From positions 310,001-374,000 of the forward strand of contig NZ_NGUQ01000014.1 in assembly GCF_002179965.1 (NCBI RefSeq): a stretch of DNA of 64,000 nt, written 5' to 3'. Of this stretch, positions 17,599 through 25,548 are shown in pieces. Position numbers and translations under genes: made by a program. The notes under the pieces are model-generated. The model saw only the letters and a list, made by a program, of their open reading frames with translations. It was not told the DNA's origin and did no database searches. Positions within the stretch are counted from its first letter, which is position 1. The number at the start of each line of letters is the position of its first letter. The stretch comes from Pandoraea sp. PE-S2T-3. GTDB taxonomy: Bacteria; Pseudomonadota; Gammaproteobacteria; Burkholderiales; Burkholderiaceae.

Positions 17599-18310
17599 GG
17601 TCAACCAGATTCACAAGCGCTTCGGCGACAACCCGGTGCTCAAGGGCGTGTCGTTCGAAGTGGAGCGCGGCAAGATGGTCGCGATCATCGGCGCGAGCGG
17701 TTCGGGCAAGAGTACGGCGCTGCGCTGCATCGACCGGCTGGAGACGATCGACGAAGGCTCCATCGAAGTGTGCGGCATTCGCGTGGAAGATCCGAAGATC
17801 GATCTGCACGAGCTGCGCCGCGAAGTCGGCATCGTCTTCCAGAGCTACAACCTGTTTCCGCACCTGAGCGTGCGCGAGAACATCATGCTCGCGCTACGTC
17901 ATGTGAAGCGCATGCCGCGCAGCGAAGCCGAGACCGTTGCCAAGCGTGTGCTCGCGCAAGTGGGCCTTGCGGAAAAGGCCGACAGCTATCCGGAACAGCT
18001 CTCGGGCGGACAGCAGCAACGTGTGGCCATTGCGCGTTCATTGGCGATGTCACCAAAGGTCATGTTGTTCGATGAAGTGACCTCCGCACTTGACCCGCAA
18101 CTCACGGGCGAAGTGCTGCGCGTGATGGAGGATCTCGCGGCTGGCGGCATGACGATGTTGCTGGTCACGCACGAAATGGCCTTCGCGAAGCGCGTGGCCG
18201 ATCAGATCATTTACATGCATCAGGGCAAGGTATGGGAAGTCGGCCCGGGTGAAATGCTCGACGCCCCGAAAACGCCCGAACTGCGCACGTTCCTCGCCAA
18301 CGGCCTGTGA
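17582..18310 (+). CDS. Polar amino acid ABC transporter ATP-binding protein
   Basis: A 242-residue ATPase of the GlnQ/HisP type. Walker A is IGASGSGKSTALRC (near residue 34), the ABC signature is [15 protein letters not shown], and Walker B is VMLFDEVTSALDP followed by the switch histidine in LLVTHEMAFA. The start is placed at 17582 (MSAIVKVNQIHKRFG), matching family length. It energises uptake through the two preceding permeases. Confidence 0.95.
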   Translation: MSAIVKVNQIHKRFGDNPVLKGVSFEVERGKMVAIIGASGSGKSTALRCIDRLETIDEGSIEVCGIRVEDPKIDLHELRREVGIVFQSYNLFPHLSVRENIMLALRHVKRMPRSEAETVAKRVLAQVGLAEKADSYPEQLSGGQQQRVAIARSLAMSPKVMLFDEVTSALDPQLTGEVLRVMEDLAAGGMTMLLVTHEMAFAKRVADQIIYMHQGKVWEVGPGEMLDAPKTPELRTFLANGL

Positions 18311-18367
18311 GCGTTCGTAAATTCGCTAAACGCAGTTGACAACACATCACGCTAAGGAGACCACTAC

Positions 18368-19162
18368 ATGAAACTCAAGACACTCTTCGCCCAAGCCTGT
18401 ACCGCCGTTGTGCTCGGCGCAATGGCGCACGCTGCGCTGGCCGATCAGCTCGACGACATCAAGAAGGCGGGCAAGATTCGCGTTGCGATTGCCATGGGCA
18501 CGCCGCTGTTCTCGTTTGCCGATGCCAACCTGCAACCGGCAGGCTCGGACGTCGAAACGGCACAACTGCTCGCCAAGGATCTCGGCGTGAAGCTCGACAT
18601 CGTCTCGGTGACCAACGCCGCACGCGTGCCGACGCTGCAAGCCAACCGTGCCGATGTCGTGGTGGCCGACTTGTCGATTACACCCGAGCGCGCGAAGGTC
18701 ATCGATTTCTCTGTGCCGTACGCCGTGATCTCGATCATTGTCGGCGGTCCGAAGAGCATGAACATCAAGAGCTACGCCGACCTGAACGGCAAACGCATCG
18801 GCCTCACGCGCGCCACCGTCAACGACACCGAGACCGCGCAGAATGCCAAGGGCGCGCAGATCGTGCGCTATGAAGACGACGCGACGTTGATCACGTCGAT
18901 GGTCACGGGTCAGGTGGACATCTTCTCGAGCACGCCGTCGAACCTCGGCGAAATGATCAAGCGCGCGCCGGACAAGAACCTTGAATTGAAATTCACGCAG
19001 AAGGACTTCGATCTCGGCATCGCACTCAACAAGGATCAACCGCGCCTGAAAGAGTGGATCAACGAGTGGGTGAAGACCAATCTGAAGAACGGCAAGCTCA
19101 ACGCGATCTACAAGAAGTACCACGGTCGCGATCTGCCTGACAGCGTGACGAAGGCGTCGTGA
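18368..19162 (+). CDS. Amino acid ABC transporter substrate-binding protein
   Basis: A 264-residue periplasmic binding protein of the SBP_bac_3 family. The Sec signal peptide ends near AHAALA-DQL. The mature protein shows VVADLSITPERAKVIDFSVP and LNGKRIGLTRATVNDTE, both typical of lysine/arginine/glutamate-type binding proteins. It is the last gene of the operon, 57 bases after the ATPase. Which amino acid it binds cannot be read from the sequence. Confidence 0.92.
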   Translation: MKLKTLFAQACTAVVLGAMAHAALADQLDDIKKAGKIRVAIAMGTPLFSFADANLQPAGSDVETAQLLAKDLGVKLDIVSVTNAARVPTLQANRADVVVADLSITPERAKVIDFSVPYAVISIIVGGPKSMNIKSYADLNGKRIGLTRATVNDTETAQNAKGAQIVRYEDDATLITSMVTGQVDIFSSTPSNLGEMIKRAPDKNLELKFTQKDFDLGIALNKDQPRLKEWINEWVKTNLKNGKLNAIYKKYHGRDLPDSVTKAS

Positions 19163-19229
19163 CCTTCTGATCGACGTGCGAGGGTGTGGCGCCGCAGCGA
19201 TGCGACGTCACACCTCGATACTCAAAAAA

Positions 19230-19277
19230 TTACGCACAGAATCACGCGCAAAATCACGCACGACATCACTCAAGACA
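19230..19277. repeat. 12-bp tandem repeat x4 containing a stop codon
   Basis: Units TTACGCACAGAA, TCACGCGCAAAA, TCACGCACGACA and TCACTCAAGACA run head to tail. The fourth contains the stop (19270-19272) of the minus-strand membrane protein gene. The array fills much of the space between two convergent genes. Confidence 0.75.
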
Positions 19278-19782
19278 CCAACGGCACCGCCTTGTTGTCT
19301 GCCAGCCGAATCGCACGGCGAATCGCCAGCCCTCTGCCAAGGAATACGCCGGTGAATGCGCCGTAGGCAAGGCTGATCCACGCGGCAAAGCTGCCTTGTT
19401 CGTGCAACGCCGGATGCATGGCCAGTTGCACCGCCACCGCAAATTTCATCGCGAAGATCGCGAGCATCCATACCAGCGGCATCCAGCTTCCCGGCACGAG
19501 CACCCTGCGCGACTCAGGCAGCCAGCGCACGTCTCCCCAGATACCCAACGCGGCGCGCATCACTACCACGATCACCACCGCGCTGGTCCACGCGATCAAC
19601 GACGGCGTGCTCGCGCCAAAGGTATTCGCGACGCCATATGCCGAGAACAACGTCATGGCGACAGGCATCGCCAGCGCCGCCCACAGGGGCTTTTGCTGCG
19701 TGCGCGTGGCCGACAGGCCCAAACCCACCAGCGCCAGAAACAGAAACCCGACCCACATCGGGACATGTGACAGAAACGTCAT
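19270..19782 (-). CDS. Small inner-membrane protein of unknown function
   Basis: A 170-residue protein with four or five hydrophobic helices. It starts MTFLSHVPMWVGFLFLALVG, with a conserved-looking WLPESRRVLVPGSWMPL loop in the middle. It looks like a DUF6622-type membrane protein found in Burkholderiaceae, but I cannot confirm the family. It is a single gene, convergent with the ABC operon. The gap on its 5' side (19783-20064) shows nothing I can name. Confidence 0.65.
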   Translation of the reverse strand: MTFLSHVPMWVGFLFLALVGLGLSATRTQQKPLWAALAMPVAMTLFSAYGVANTFGASTPSLIAWTSAVVIVVVMRAALGIWGDVRWLPESRRVLVPGSWMPLVWMLAIFAMKFAVAVQLAMHPALHEQGSFAAWISLAYGAFTGVFLGRGLAIRRAIRLADNKAVPLVS

Positions 19783-20064
19783 CGCAACTCTCCGGAAGAT
19801 GACCGCTCAGCAGCGGCGATGACCGAAGCATCGGAGATTGCGAAACACTTCTCGATGGGGATGCGACGAATGGCAGCGGCCCGGCGCGAGTGGCTATGAA
19901 GCTGCGTGAATGGCGGAGGTGGCGTGAGGGGCGCGAGCAAGCACCGCGACAGGATGTCGCAACGCTGCACGGCAGAATCGCTGGCCCCGAGATTTAGAAC
20001 GCGGTAACTTAACGCCTTGCCCGCACGACGCTTGTTGCGTAACCCACTCAAACCCCGTTCGCCG

Positions 20065-20457
20065 ATGACCCGTTTTCCCCTGCCCGTTCCCGCCGCGCGC
20101 ACCTTGCTGCTTCTGATGCTGGCGGTGGCCTCACCAGCCTTCGCTGCGGGAGATATTGCCGAGGGAAAAACGCTCTTCACGTCGCGCTGTTCGTCGTGCC
20201 ACTCGGTGGGCCCGATGGCGAGCTCGGGGTTCGGCCCGCAACTGAACGCGATCGCGGGCCGTCACGCCGGCAGCCTGAAGGATTTCGAGTATTCGAACGC
20301 GATGAAACAGTCGGGCATCGTCTGGGACGACAAGTCGCTCGCCGCCTTCATCGAGAACCCGGGCAAAGTGGTGCCCGGGACCAAGATGCGCTTCTGGGGC
20401 ATCAGCAATCCGCGCAAGATCGCGGACTTGCTGGCCTATCTGCACACGTTCAAATAA
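20065..20457 (+). CDS. Small secreted class I cytochrome c
   Basis: A 130-residue periplasmic c-type cytochrome. The signal peptide ends near SPAFA-AGD. The heme-binding motif CSSCH lies near residue 47, and the axial methionine is in VPGTKMRFWGI. The length and the DFEYSNAMKQSGIVWDDK stretch fit the mitochondrial-like cytochrome c fold. ATG 20065 is chosen because it begins a proper signal peptide. It is a lone gene, convergent with the isochorismatase-like gene, so its redox partners are unknown. Confidence 0.9.
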   Translation: MTRFPLPVPAARTLLLLMLAVASPAFAAGDIAEGKTLFTSRCSSCHSVGPMASSGFGPQLNAIAGRHAGSLKDFEYSNAMKQSGIVWDDKSLAAFIENPGKVVPGTKMRFWGISNPRKIADLLAYLHTFK

Positions 20458-20463
20458 TACGAT

Positions 20464-21057
20464 TCAACTATCGGCGCGCTGCGACAGTGCGTTGAGCACC
20501 TCGGCAGTGGTCGTCGTCTCGCCGAGGCGCGGGAAGATTTTCTCGACGCTGTGCTCGTGAGAGACGAGATTCAGGTCGGTCATCGCGTCGAGCACCAGCG
20601 CCACGTTGTAGCCGAACTCGTGCGCATTGCGCGCGGTGGATTCCACGCCGATGCTCGTGGAAATGCCCGCGAGCACGACCTGCGTGACACCGCGACGACG
20701 CAGAAACTGGTCGAGCGACGTGCCGTAAAACGCGCCCCATTGCCGCTTGGTGACTTGGTGATCGTCTGGTTGTACTTCAAGCTCGGGAATGAGTTCGGCC
20801 CAATCGGCGGGAAGTCCTGCGTGCTTCGGCGCGTCGGTGCGGCCCGGCGGCAGACCGGCAACATTCACCAGCACCACCGGCAGACCCTTGGCACGAAAGG
20901 CACGCAACAGCGCGACGTTGTTGGCCGTGATGTCGGCGACGGGGTGGGCGGTCGGCAGTCTGACGATGCCTTTCTGCATGTCGATGACGACAAGCGCGGG
21001 CAAGCCGGGACGGGAATCGAGTTGTGAGAGTGGCATCGTGAGTTTGATGTGCTTCAA
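20464..21057 (-). CDS. Isochorismatase-family hydrolase with Ser in place of catalytic Cys
   Basis: A 197-residue cysteine-hydrolase-fold protein. The catalytic aspartate (LVVIDMQKGI) and lysine (VTKRQWGAFYGT) are present. At the nucleophile position the usual GxCT is GISTSIGVESTARNA, with a serine codon TCC. The ATG overlaps the marR stop by four bases, so the two genes form an operon governed by the palindrome upstream of marR. The substrate is unknown, and the changed residue may mean altered or lost hydrolase activity. Confidence 0.85.
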   Translation of the reverse strand: MKHIKLTMPLSQLDSRPGLPALVVIDMQKGIVRLPTAHPVADITANNVALLRAFRAKGLPVVLVNVAGLPPGRTDAPKHAGLPADWAELIPELEVQPDDHQVTKRQWGAFYGTSLDQFLRRRGVTQVVLAGISTSIGVESTARNAHEFGYNVALVLDAMTDLNLVSHEHSVEKIFPRLGETTTTAEVLNALSQRADS

Positions 21058-21485
21058 GAGTTGCCGAGTCGGCGAATGAGGTCGACCGCAGAGACAAGCG
21101 TCTTGCGTTCGGCCGGCGTGAAATCGGCGACGGCATGCATCAGCCAGTCGTGTTTGGCGAGCCGCACCTTGCGCCGCGTTTCGCGGCCGTCGTCGGTCAG
21201 CGAAACAAGCATCTGACGGCCATCGTCCGGGTGCGGATACCGCCGGACGAGCCCTTCCGCCTCCATGACCGCCAGCGTGCCGCCCATCGACTGCGGTTTC
21301 ACGGCTTCGGCACGGGCGAGGTCAGCGGTGGTCATGGGACCGGCCTCTTCAAGGCGCGCCATGACGGCTACCTGCGACCAGCTCAGTTCACGGGTGTTGG
21401 TCACCGCCCGCAGGCGGCGCATGAGTTGGCCCATCACCGGCAACAGGTCGGCGATAGCGCTTTCGGATTCGTTGGGAACAGTCAT
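21054..21485 (-). CDS. MarR-family transcriptional regulator
   Basis: A 143-residue winged-helix regulator. The recognition region is MTTADLARAEAVKPQSMGGT and the wing is VRRYPHPDDGRQMLVSLTDDG, both typical of MarR proteins. It is the first gene of a two-gene operon with the isochorismatase-like protein. A nearly perfect 24-bp palindrome 20 bases upstream of its start is the likely autoregulatory operator. The inducing ligand is unknown. Confidence 0.92.
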   Translation of the reverse strand: MTVPNESESAIADLLPVMGQLMRRLRAVTNTRELSWSQVAVMARLEEAGPMTTADLARAEAVKPQSMGGTLAVMEAEGLVRRYPHPDDGRQMLVSLTDDGRETRRKVRLAKHDWLMHAVADFTPAERKTLVSAVDLIRRLGNS

Positions 21486-21505
21486 GGACGGAGCATAGAA
21501 CTCGG

Positions 21506-21529
21506 AAGGTCAACTTGCAAGTTAACCTT
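21506..21529. promoter_or_regulatory. MarR operator palindrome
   Basis: A 24-bp inverted repeat with half-site AAGGTCAACTTG and its mirror CAAGTTAACCTT; only one base pair breaks symmetry. It lies 20 bases before the marR start, where MarR proteins usually bind to block their own promoter. Confidence 0.7.
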
Positions 21530-21588
21530 TCAATCTCATGGCACCGTTGAGGAAAACTTCACTGACCGCGATGGCGGCGATGGCAGGT

Positions 21589-22128
21589 TCAGCCAGTCCA
21601 GCCGACGAACTGACTACGCGTGTCTTGCCACGTCGAGAGGTTCTTGAGAATGAGATCGAGGATCGCCTCGGGATCCTCTTTGACGTCGCTGACATTCAGC
21701 ACGAGCGCGGTGTAGCCGAGCATCGCATTGCCCGCGACCAACATGCGCTGAGTCTTCGACATTTTCTGCCGCCATTTTTCCGGATCTTTGACGTCAAGAC
21801 AGATGAAGGCGTTGCCCGCTACGGCTTTGATGTAAGCGCCAGTGATCTCCGACCATGGAATCGGGCCCACGCCAAGTCTTCGGTCCAGAATGCCGTTGCC
21901 GTCGATCTGCAAACGGGGGCGTCCATCGACGAGTTGCCACAAGGCAATCGGAATGCCTGCACCAAAAAAGACAATGGTCGACCAACCGATCCACAACGCC
22001 GAAGCGGCTGAATGCCGGTGCGTCCCGCCAGACCGGAGGATGAAAGCACCGGCAATGACGAAGCCGAGACAACCGAGCAACAGCAAAATATATTTTCGCT
22101 TGGACCGCTGAACAGAAAGTGATTGCAT
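21589..22128 (-). CDS. STM3941-like membrane protein of unknown function
   Basis: A 179-residue protein with two N-terminal transmembrane helices (YILLLLGCLGFVIAGAFIL and the one around residue 50). A soluble domain follows with RPRLQIDGNGILDRRLG and IPWSEITGAYIKAVAG. This layout matches the STM3941 family of unknown function (PH-like domain after two helices). Base composition is visibly less GC-rich than in neighbouring genes, and a tRNA gene lies nearby, so acquisition is possible. Confidence 0.65.
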   Translation of the reverse strand: MQSLSVQRSKRKYILLLLGCLGFVIAGAFILRSGGTHRHSAASALWIGWSTIVFFGAGIPIALWQLVDGRPRLQIDGNGILDRRLGVGPIPWSEITGAYIKAVAGNAFICLDVKDPEKWRQKMSKTQRMLVAGNAMLGYTALVLNVSDVKEDPEAILDLILKNLSTWQDTRSQFVGWTG

Positions 22129-22301
22129 GCATTCCCCAAAGGTAGGTGCCGGATTGACGGCCTTGCACGGCGCAACCGGGCGATGCGGCCGTGCTCGATG
22201 ACATCAACCAAAGAACGTCATCGGCTCGATTGGGGGGAGATCGGGATTCGGAAAGAAGGCGTGACCGGTTCTTCGTGCGCGTGCGCTCAAAGAACGGTGT
22301 G

Positions 22302-22386
22302 TGGTACCGGGGACCGGACTTGAACCGGCAAGCCCGAAGGCGGCGGATTTTAAGTCCGCTATGTTTACCAATTTCATCACCCCGGC
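22302..22386 (-). tRNA. tRNA-Leu (anticodon TAA)
   Basis: Read on the minus strand, the acceptor stem GCCGGGG pairs with CCCCGGT, followed by A and an encoded CCA. The anticodon stem GCGGA/TCCGC holds the loop CTTAAAA, giving anticodon TAA. The long variable arm (GCCTTCGGGC) and the T arm GGTTCAAGTCC are typical of leucine tRNA. Length is 85 bases. Confidence 0.97.
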
Positions 22387-22478
22387 AGGGTCGCGCATTC
22401 TAACATCCCCACCGCGTTACGTCAGTTGAGTATCATGACGGCATGCGCGCGGTGCGCGCTCCACCGGAGATCGATCCC

Positions 22479-22682
22479 ATGCTGGAGAATCTCGACCGCA
22501 TCGCCCTGTCGCTCGACGCCATCGAATCCGCTGCCCGCGATGTCGCCATGCAATCCCCTCAGAATGCACAGGCGCTCTACACCGCGTTGATGGAAATTCG
22601 TAACGCCATCGCACTCGTCGCTCAGGAAGTCGTCCGGCTGGAGCACGAGATTCATGGCCCATCAGGTAGCGGGCCCACTTGA
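22479..22682 (+). CDS. Small hypothetical protein
   Basis: A possible 67-residue cytoplasmic protein starting MLENLDRIALSLDAIESAAR, with a helical, acidic and weakly coiled-coil-like composition. A GGAGA ribosome-binding site precedes the ATG. I know no family for it. A competing frame on the other strand (22422-22655) looks less protein-like. The gap to the chromate transporter (22683-22827) holds nothing clear. Confidence 0.45.
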   Translation: MLENLDRIALSLDAIESAARDVAMQSPQNAQALYTALMEIRNAIALVAQEVVRLEHEIHGPSGSGPT

Positions 22683-22827
22683 TACGGCTACGTAGTGAGC
22701 AGACGTAGCGGCTGACAGCGGGCCAACAAGACGCGCAGCATCTCACGCGTTACCGTTCTCAAGGGAAACCGCGCGACACCTTTGTGCGTGTTCCCAGACT
22801 CCCTATCCTTTCTATCGCTTCGTCGTC

Positions 22828-23541
22828 ATGCCCGCCGATTCAGATAATTCCGATCGTCACGACGCACTCACCCCGCCTTTCATGCCATCCGCGCCCTCTG
22901 CACCATCAGGCACAGGCGCCAAAAGCGCCGTCGGTGGTCAAGTCAGCGCCCCCGGGGAACACGCCTCGCCGCCGCCCTCCTGCTGGCAACTTGCCGTCGC
23001 GTTCGGCAGCGTCGGCGCGACCGGCTTCGGCGGTGTGCTGCCGTGGGCGCGTCGCATGGTCGTCGATCAGAAACAATGGCTCACCGACCGCGAATTCGCC
23101 GAGCTCCTGCCACTCGCCCAACTGCTGCCCGGCCCGAACGTCGCCAATATCGCCACCGTGCTCGGCCGGCGCTTTCAAGGGCCGCGCGGCGCGGCCTCCG
23201 CGGTTGCCGGTCTCTACTTCTGCCCGACCATCGTCATCATCCTCATCGGCTTCGCCTACGCGCAGTGGGGACAAACACAGGTCGTGCAGCATCTGCTCTC
23301 CGGCTTGATGCCCGCCGCCACCGGGCTGGTCATCGCCACCGCCCTGCGCCTGCTCGCCGGGTTGGAACGCCACTGGAGCACGCTGACCTTCGCCGCCGCA
23401 ACCTTCGTCGGCAGCTTCGTCTTCGGTCTGCCCCTGCTGGCCGTGCTCGGCGTGCTGGGCCCCTGCGCCATCCTCATGGCCTACCATCTGCGACGACAGC
23501 GCGACGCCGATCGCATGCGCCCGCCGCCGGATGCCGCCTGA
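22828..23541 (+). CDS. Chromate transporter, first half (ChrA N-terminal-like)
   Basis: A 237-residue short-chain CHR protein. After a poorly conserved 50-residue proline/serine-rich extension comes the CHR domain: FGSVGATGFGGVLPWARRMV, then LLPLAQLLPGPNVANIATVLG, with five or six helices. Paired short CHR proteins act together where ChrA is split in two. Function in chromate export is a family inference; many relatives are untested. The second half follows at once. Confidence 0.88.
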   Translation: MPADSDNSDRHDALTPPFMPSAPSAPSGTGAKSAVGGQVSAPGEHASPPPSCWQLAVAFGSVGATGFGGVLPWARRMVVDQKQWLTDREFAELLPLAQLLPGPNVANIATVLGRRFQGPRGAASAVAGLYFCPTIVIILIGFAYAQWGQTQVVQHLLSGLMPAATGLVIATALRLLAGLERHWSTLTFAAATFVGSFVFGLPLLAVLGVLGPCAILMAYHLRRQRDADRMRPPPDAA

Positions 23542-23551
23542 GCGCCACGCC

Positions 23552-24076
23552 ATGCACACGCTCATCGATCTCTTTCTGCACGGTTCGCTCTGGTCGCTGC
23601 TCGCGGTCGGCGGCACCAACGTCACCCTCGCGGACATCCATCGCTACGCCGTCGAAACCCGCCACTGGATCACCGACGCGCAATTCGTCACCTTCTTCTC
23701 GCTGGCACAGGCAGCCCCCGGGCCGAACGGCATGGCGGTCACGCTGATCGGCCTGCAAGCCGCCGGACTGCCCGGCGCCCTCACCGCCACGCTCGCCAAA
23801 TGCGCACCAAGTTCGTTACTCGCGTATCTGGTCGGCGGCTGGGTCGACCGGCACGAGCGCTCGCCCTGGGTGCGGGCCGTGCGCGCCGGGCTCGCCCCGA
23901 TCACGGTCGGGCTGCTGGCCGCCAGCAGCGCCATTCTCGCCCGCGAAATCGACATCAATCTTGCCCGCACGCTGGTCACGCTCGTCGCCATCGTCATCAC
24001 GCTGCGCACCCGCTGGAATCCGCTCTGGCTTATCGCCGGCGGCAGCCTGCTCGGACTGACCGGGTGGTTGATGTAG
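23552..24076 (+). CDS. Chromate transporter, second half (ChrA C-terminal-like)
   Basis: A 174-residue partner CHR protein. Typical features are VGGTNVTLADIHRYAVET, the conserved SLAQAAPGPNGMAVTLIG and AKCAPSSLLAYLVGG. The start could be 23531, which overlaps the previous stop, or 23552 (MHTLIDLFL); the later ATG gives the usual family N-terminus, but no strong ribosome site separates them. It ends inside a 13-bp tandem repeat. Confidence 0.87.
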   Translation: MHTLIDLFLHGSLWSLLAVGGTNVTLADIHRYAVETRHWITDAQFVTFFSLAQAAPGPNGMAVTLIGLQAAGLPGALTATLAKCAPSSLLAYLVGGWVDRHERSPWVRAVRAGLAPITVGLLAASSAILAREIDINLARTLVTLVAIVITLRTRWNPLWLIAGGSLLGLTGWLM

Positions 24077-24093
24077 GCCATCGATGTAGGCGA
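24068..24093. repeat. 13-bp tandem repeat x2 containing a stop codon
   Basis: Units TTGATGTAGGCCA and TCGATGTAGGCGA agree at 11 of 13 positions. The first contains the TAG stop (24074-24076) of the second chromate transporter gene, and the second supplies another TAG at 24087. Confidence 0.65.
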
Positions 24094-24198
24094 ACCGGCT
24101 TGCCGTCCGGGCGCTGGCAATGTCCTCCCCGAGTGTCATACGGAGCGACGTCAACAGGTCTACAATAGAGCGCACGTTTCACAGCACGGTGTGTCCCC

Positions 24199-25548
24199 AT
24201 GACCGTCCCATGTTGTACGTCGCAAGCCGAGGCGCCCTCCGGCACCTCCCCCTCCGCCACTGTCTCGCGCATCGCGCGCGATGGGCCTGATGGCGCATTG
24301 GGTGCAGCCGGCCGTGCGTTGACTGGCCATACGCTCGCCGACCGGTTCGATGCCGTGCGCGCCGCGTCGGTCGCGTTCGCGGCCGGTCTGTCGGACGCCG
24401 ATGCCACCGTGCAGTCGATGCCCGATGCGAGCCCCATCAAGTGGCACCTCGCACACACGACGTGGTTCTTCGAGACTTTTCTGCTCGGCGAACACGGCGC
24501 GCTCTCGGGCAAGCGCTATCACCCCTACGATCCGCGTTTCGCGTTTCTCTTCAATTCGTATTACGAAGCCGCCGGTCCGCGTCATCCGCGTCCGCAACGG
24601 GGGCTGCTCACACGCCCCACGCTCGATGAGATCGTGCGCTATCGGCAGCATGTCGACAGCGCCATGCACGAGATGCTGCTGCATGCCGACTTGCCGCGCG
24701 AAGTCTCCGATCTGATCACGCTCGGCCTGCATCACGAAGAGCAACATCAGGAACTGATGCACACCGACTTGCTGCATCTGTTCGCGCAGAATCCGCTGCG
24801 GCCCGCGCATCGTGAAATCATTCGCGACGCCGATCGTGAAGCGCATCGCAACCTCCCGTTGCAATGGATCGAACACGATGGCGGACGGCATACCATCGGC
24901 CACGGCGGCGAGTCGTTTGCGTTCGATTGCGAAACGCCTGCCCACGACTTCCTGTTACGCCCCTTTGCCATCGCCTCGCGCGTCGTGACCAACGGCGAAT
25001 GGCGCGACTTCATCGAAGACGGCGGCTATCGCATCGCGGGCCTCTGGCTCTCGGACGGCTGGGCCACCGTGCAGCGCGAAGGCTGGGGGCATCCGCTCTA
25101 CTGGGAATTGCGCAACGGCGAATGGCACGCGATGACACTCGCCGGCATGCAACCGGTCGACGACAACGCGCCCGTGCGACATGTGAGTTATTTCGAGGCC
25201 GACGCGTTTGCGCGCTGGGCCGGCAAGCGATTGCCAACAGAACACGAGTGGGAGGCCGCGGCACATGTGGCACACGTAGCACACGCCGCGCACGAGAACT
25301 CCCCGATGCAGCAGCTCTATGGCCCGGTCTGGCAATGGACCGCGAGCCCGTACGTCGCTTATCCCGGATTCCGGACGGCAGCGGGGGCCGTCGGCGAATA
25401 CAACGGCAAGTTCATGTGCGGACAATTCGTGCTGCGTGGCGGCTCGCTGGCAACCCCGGCGGGACACTCGCGTGCGACGTACCGCAACTTCTTCTACCCG
25501 CATCAGCGCTGGCAATTCTGCGGCCTGAGGCTCGCGGAGGACCGCTGA
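24199..25548 (+). CDS. egtB: Ergothioneine biosynthesis sulfoxide synthase EgtB
   Basis: A 449-residue non-heme iron enzyme that joins a sulfur donor to trimethylhistidine (hercynine) with O2. The N-terminal DinB-like domain supplies the iron ligands: WHLAHTTWFFE and the HxxxHxE motif in LHHEEQHQE. The C-terminal formylglycine-generating-enzyme-like domain has VTNGEWRDFIEDGGY, WAGKRLPTEHEWEAA and LRGGSLATP. An unusual run of His-Val-Ala repeats lies near residue 355. Start 24199 follows a weak site. Its stop overlaps the egtD start. Confidence 0.93.
   Translation: MTVPCCTSQAEAPSGTSPSATVSRIARDGPDGALGAAGRALTGHTLADRFDAVRAASVAFAAGLSDADATVQSMPDASPIKWHLAHTTWFFETFLLGEHGALSGKRYHPYDPRFAFLFNSYYEAAGPRHPRPQRGLLTRPTLDEIVRYRQHVDSAMHEMLLHADLPREVSDLITLGLHHEEQHQELMHTDLLHLFAQNPLRPAHREIIRDADREAHRNLPLQWIEHDGGRHTIGHGGESFAFDCETPAHDFLLRPFAIASRVVTNGEWRDFIEDGGYRIAGLWLSDGWATVQREGWGHPLYWELRNGEWHAMTLAGMQPVDDNAPVRHVSYFEADAFARWAGKRLPTEHEWEAAAHVAHVAHAAHENSPMQQLYGPVWQWTASPYVAYPGFRTAAGAVGEYNGKFMCGQFVLRGGSLATPAGHSRATYRNFFYPHQRWQFCGLRLAEDR
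25261..25296. repeat. 9-bp repeat inside egtB
   Basis: Units GCACATGTG, GCACACGTA, GCACACGCC and GCGCACGAG encode repeated Ala-His-x triplets between two conserved segments of the EgtB C-terminal domain. The frame is kept, so the repeat lengthens a loop. Confidence 0.6.

Noticed and set aside
22422-22655. A 77-codon frame opposite the small gene at 22479
   Set aside because: It has no ribosome site and a less protein-like composition than the plus-strand frame.
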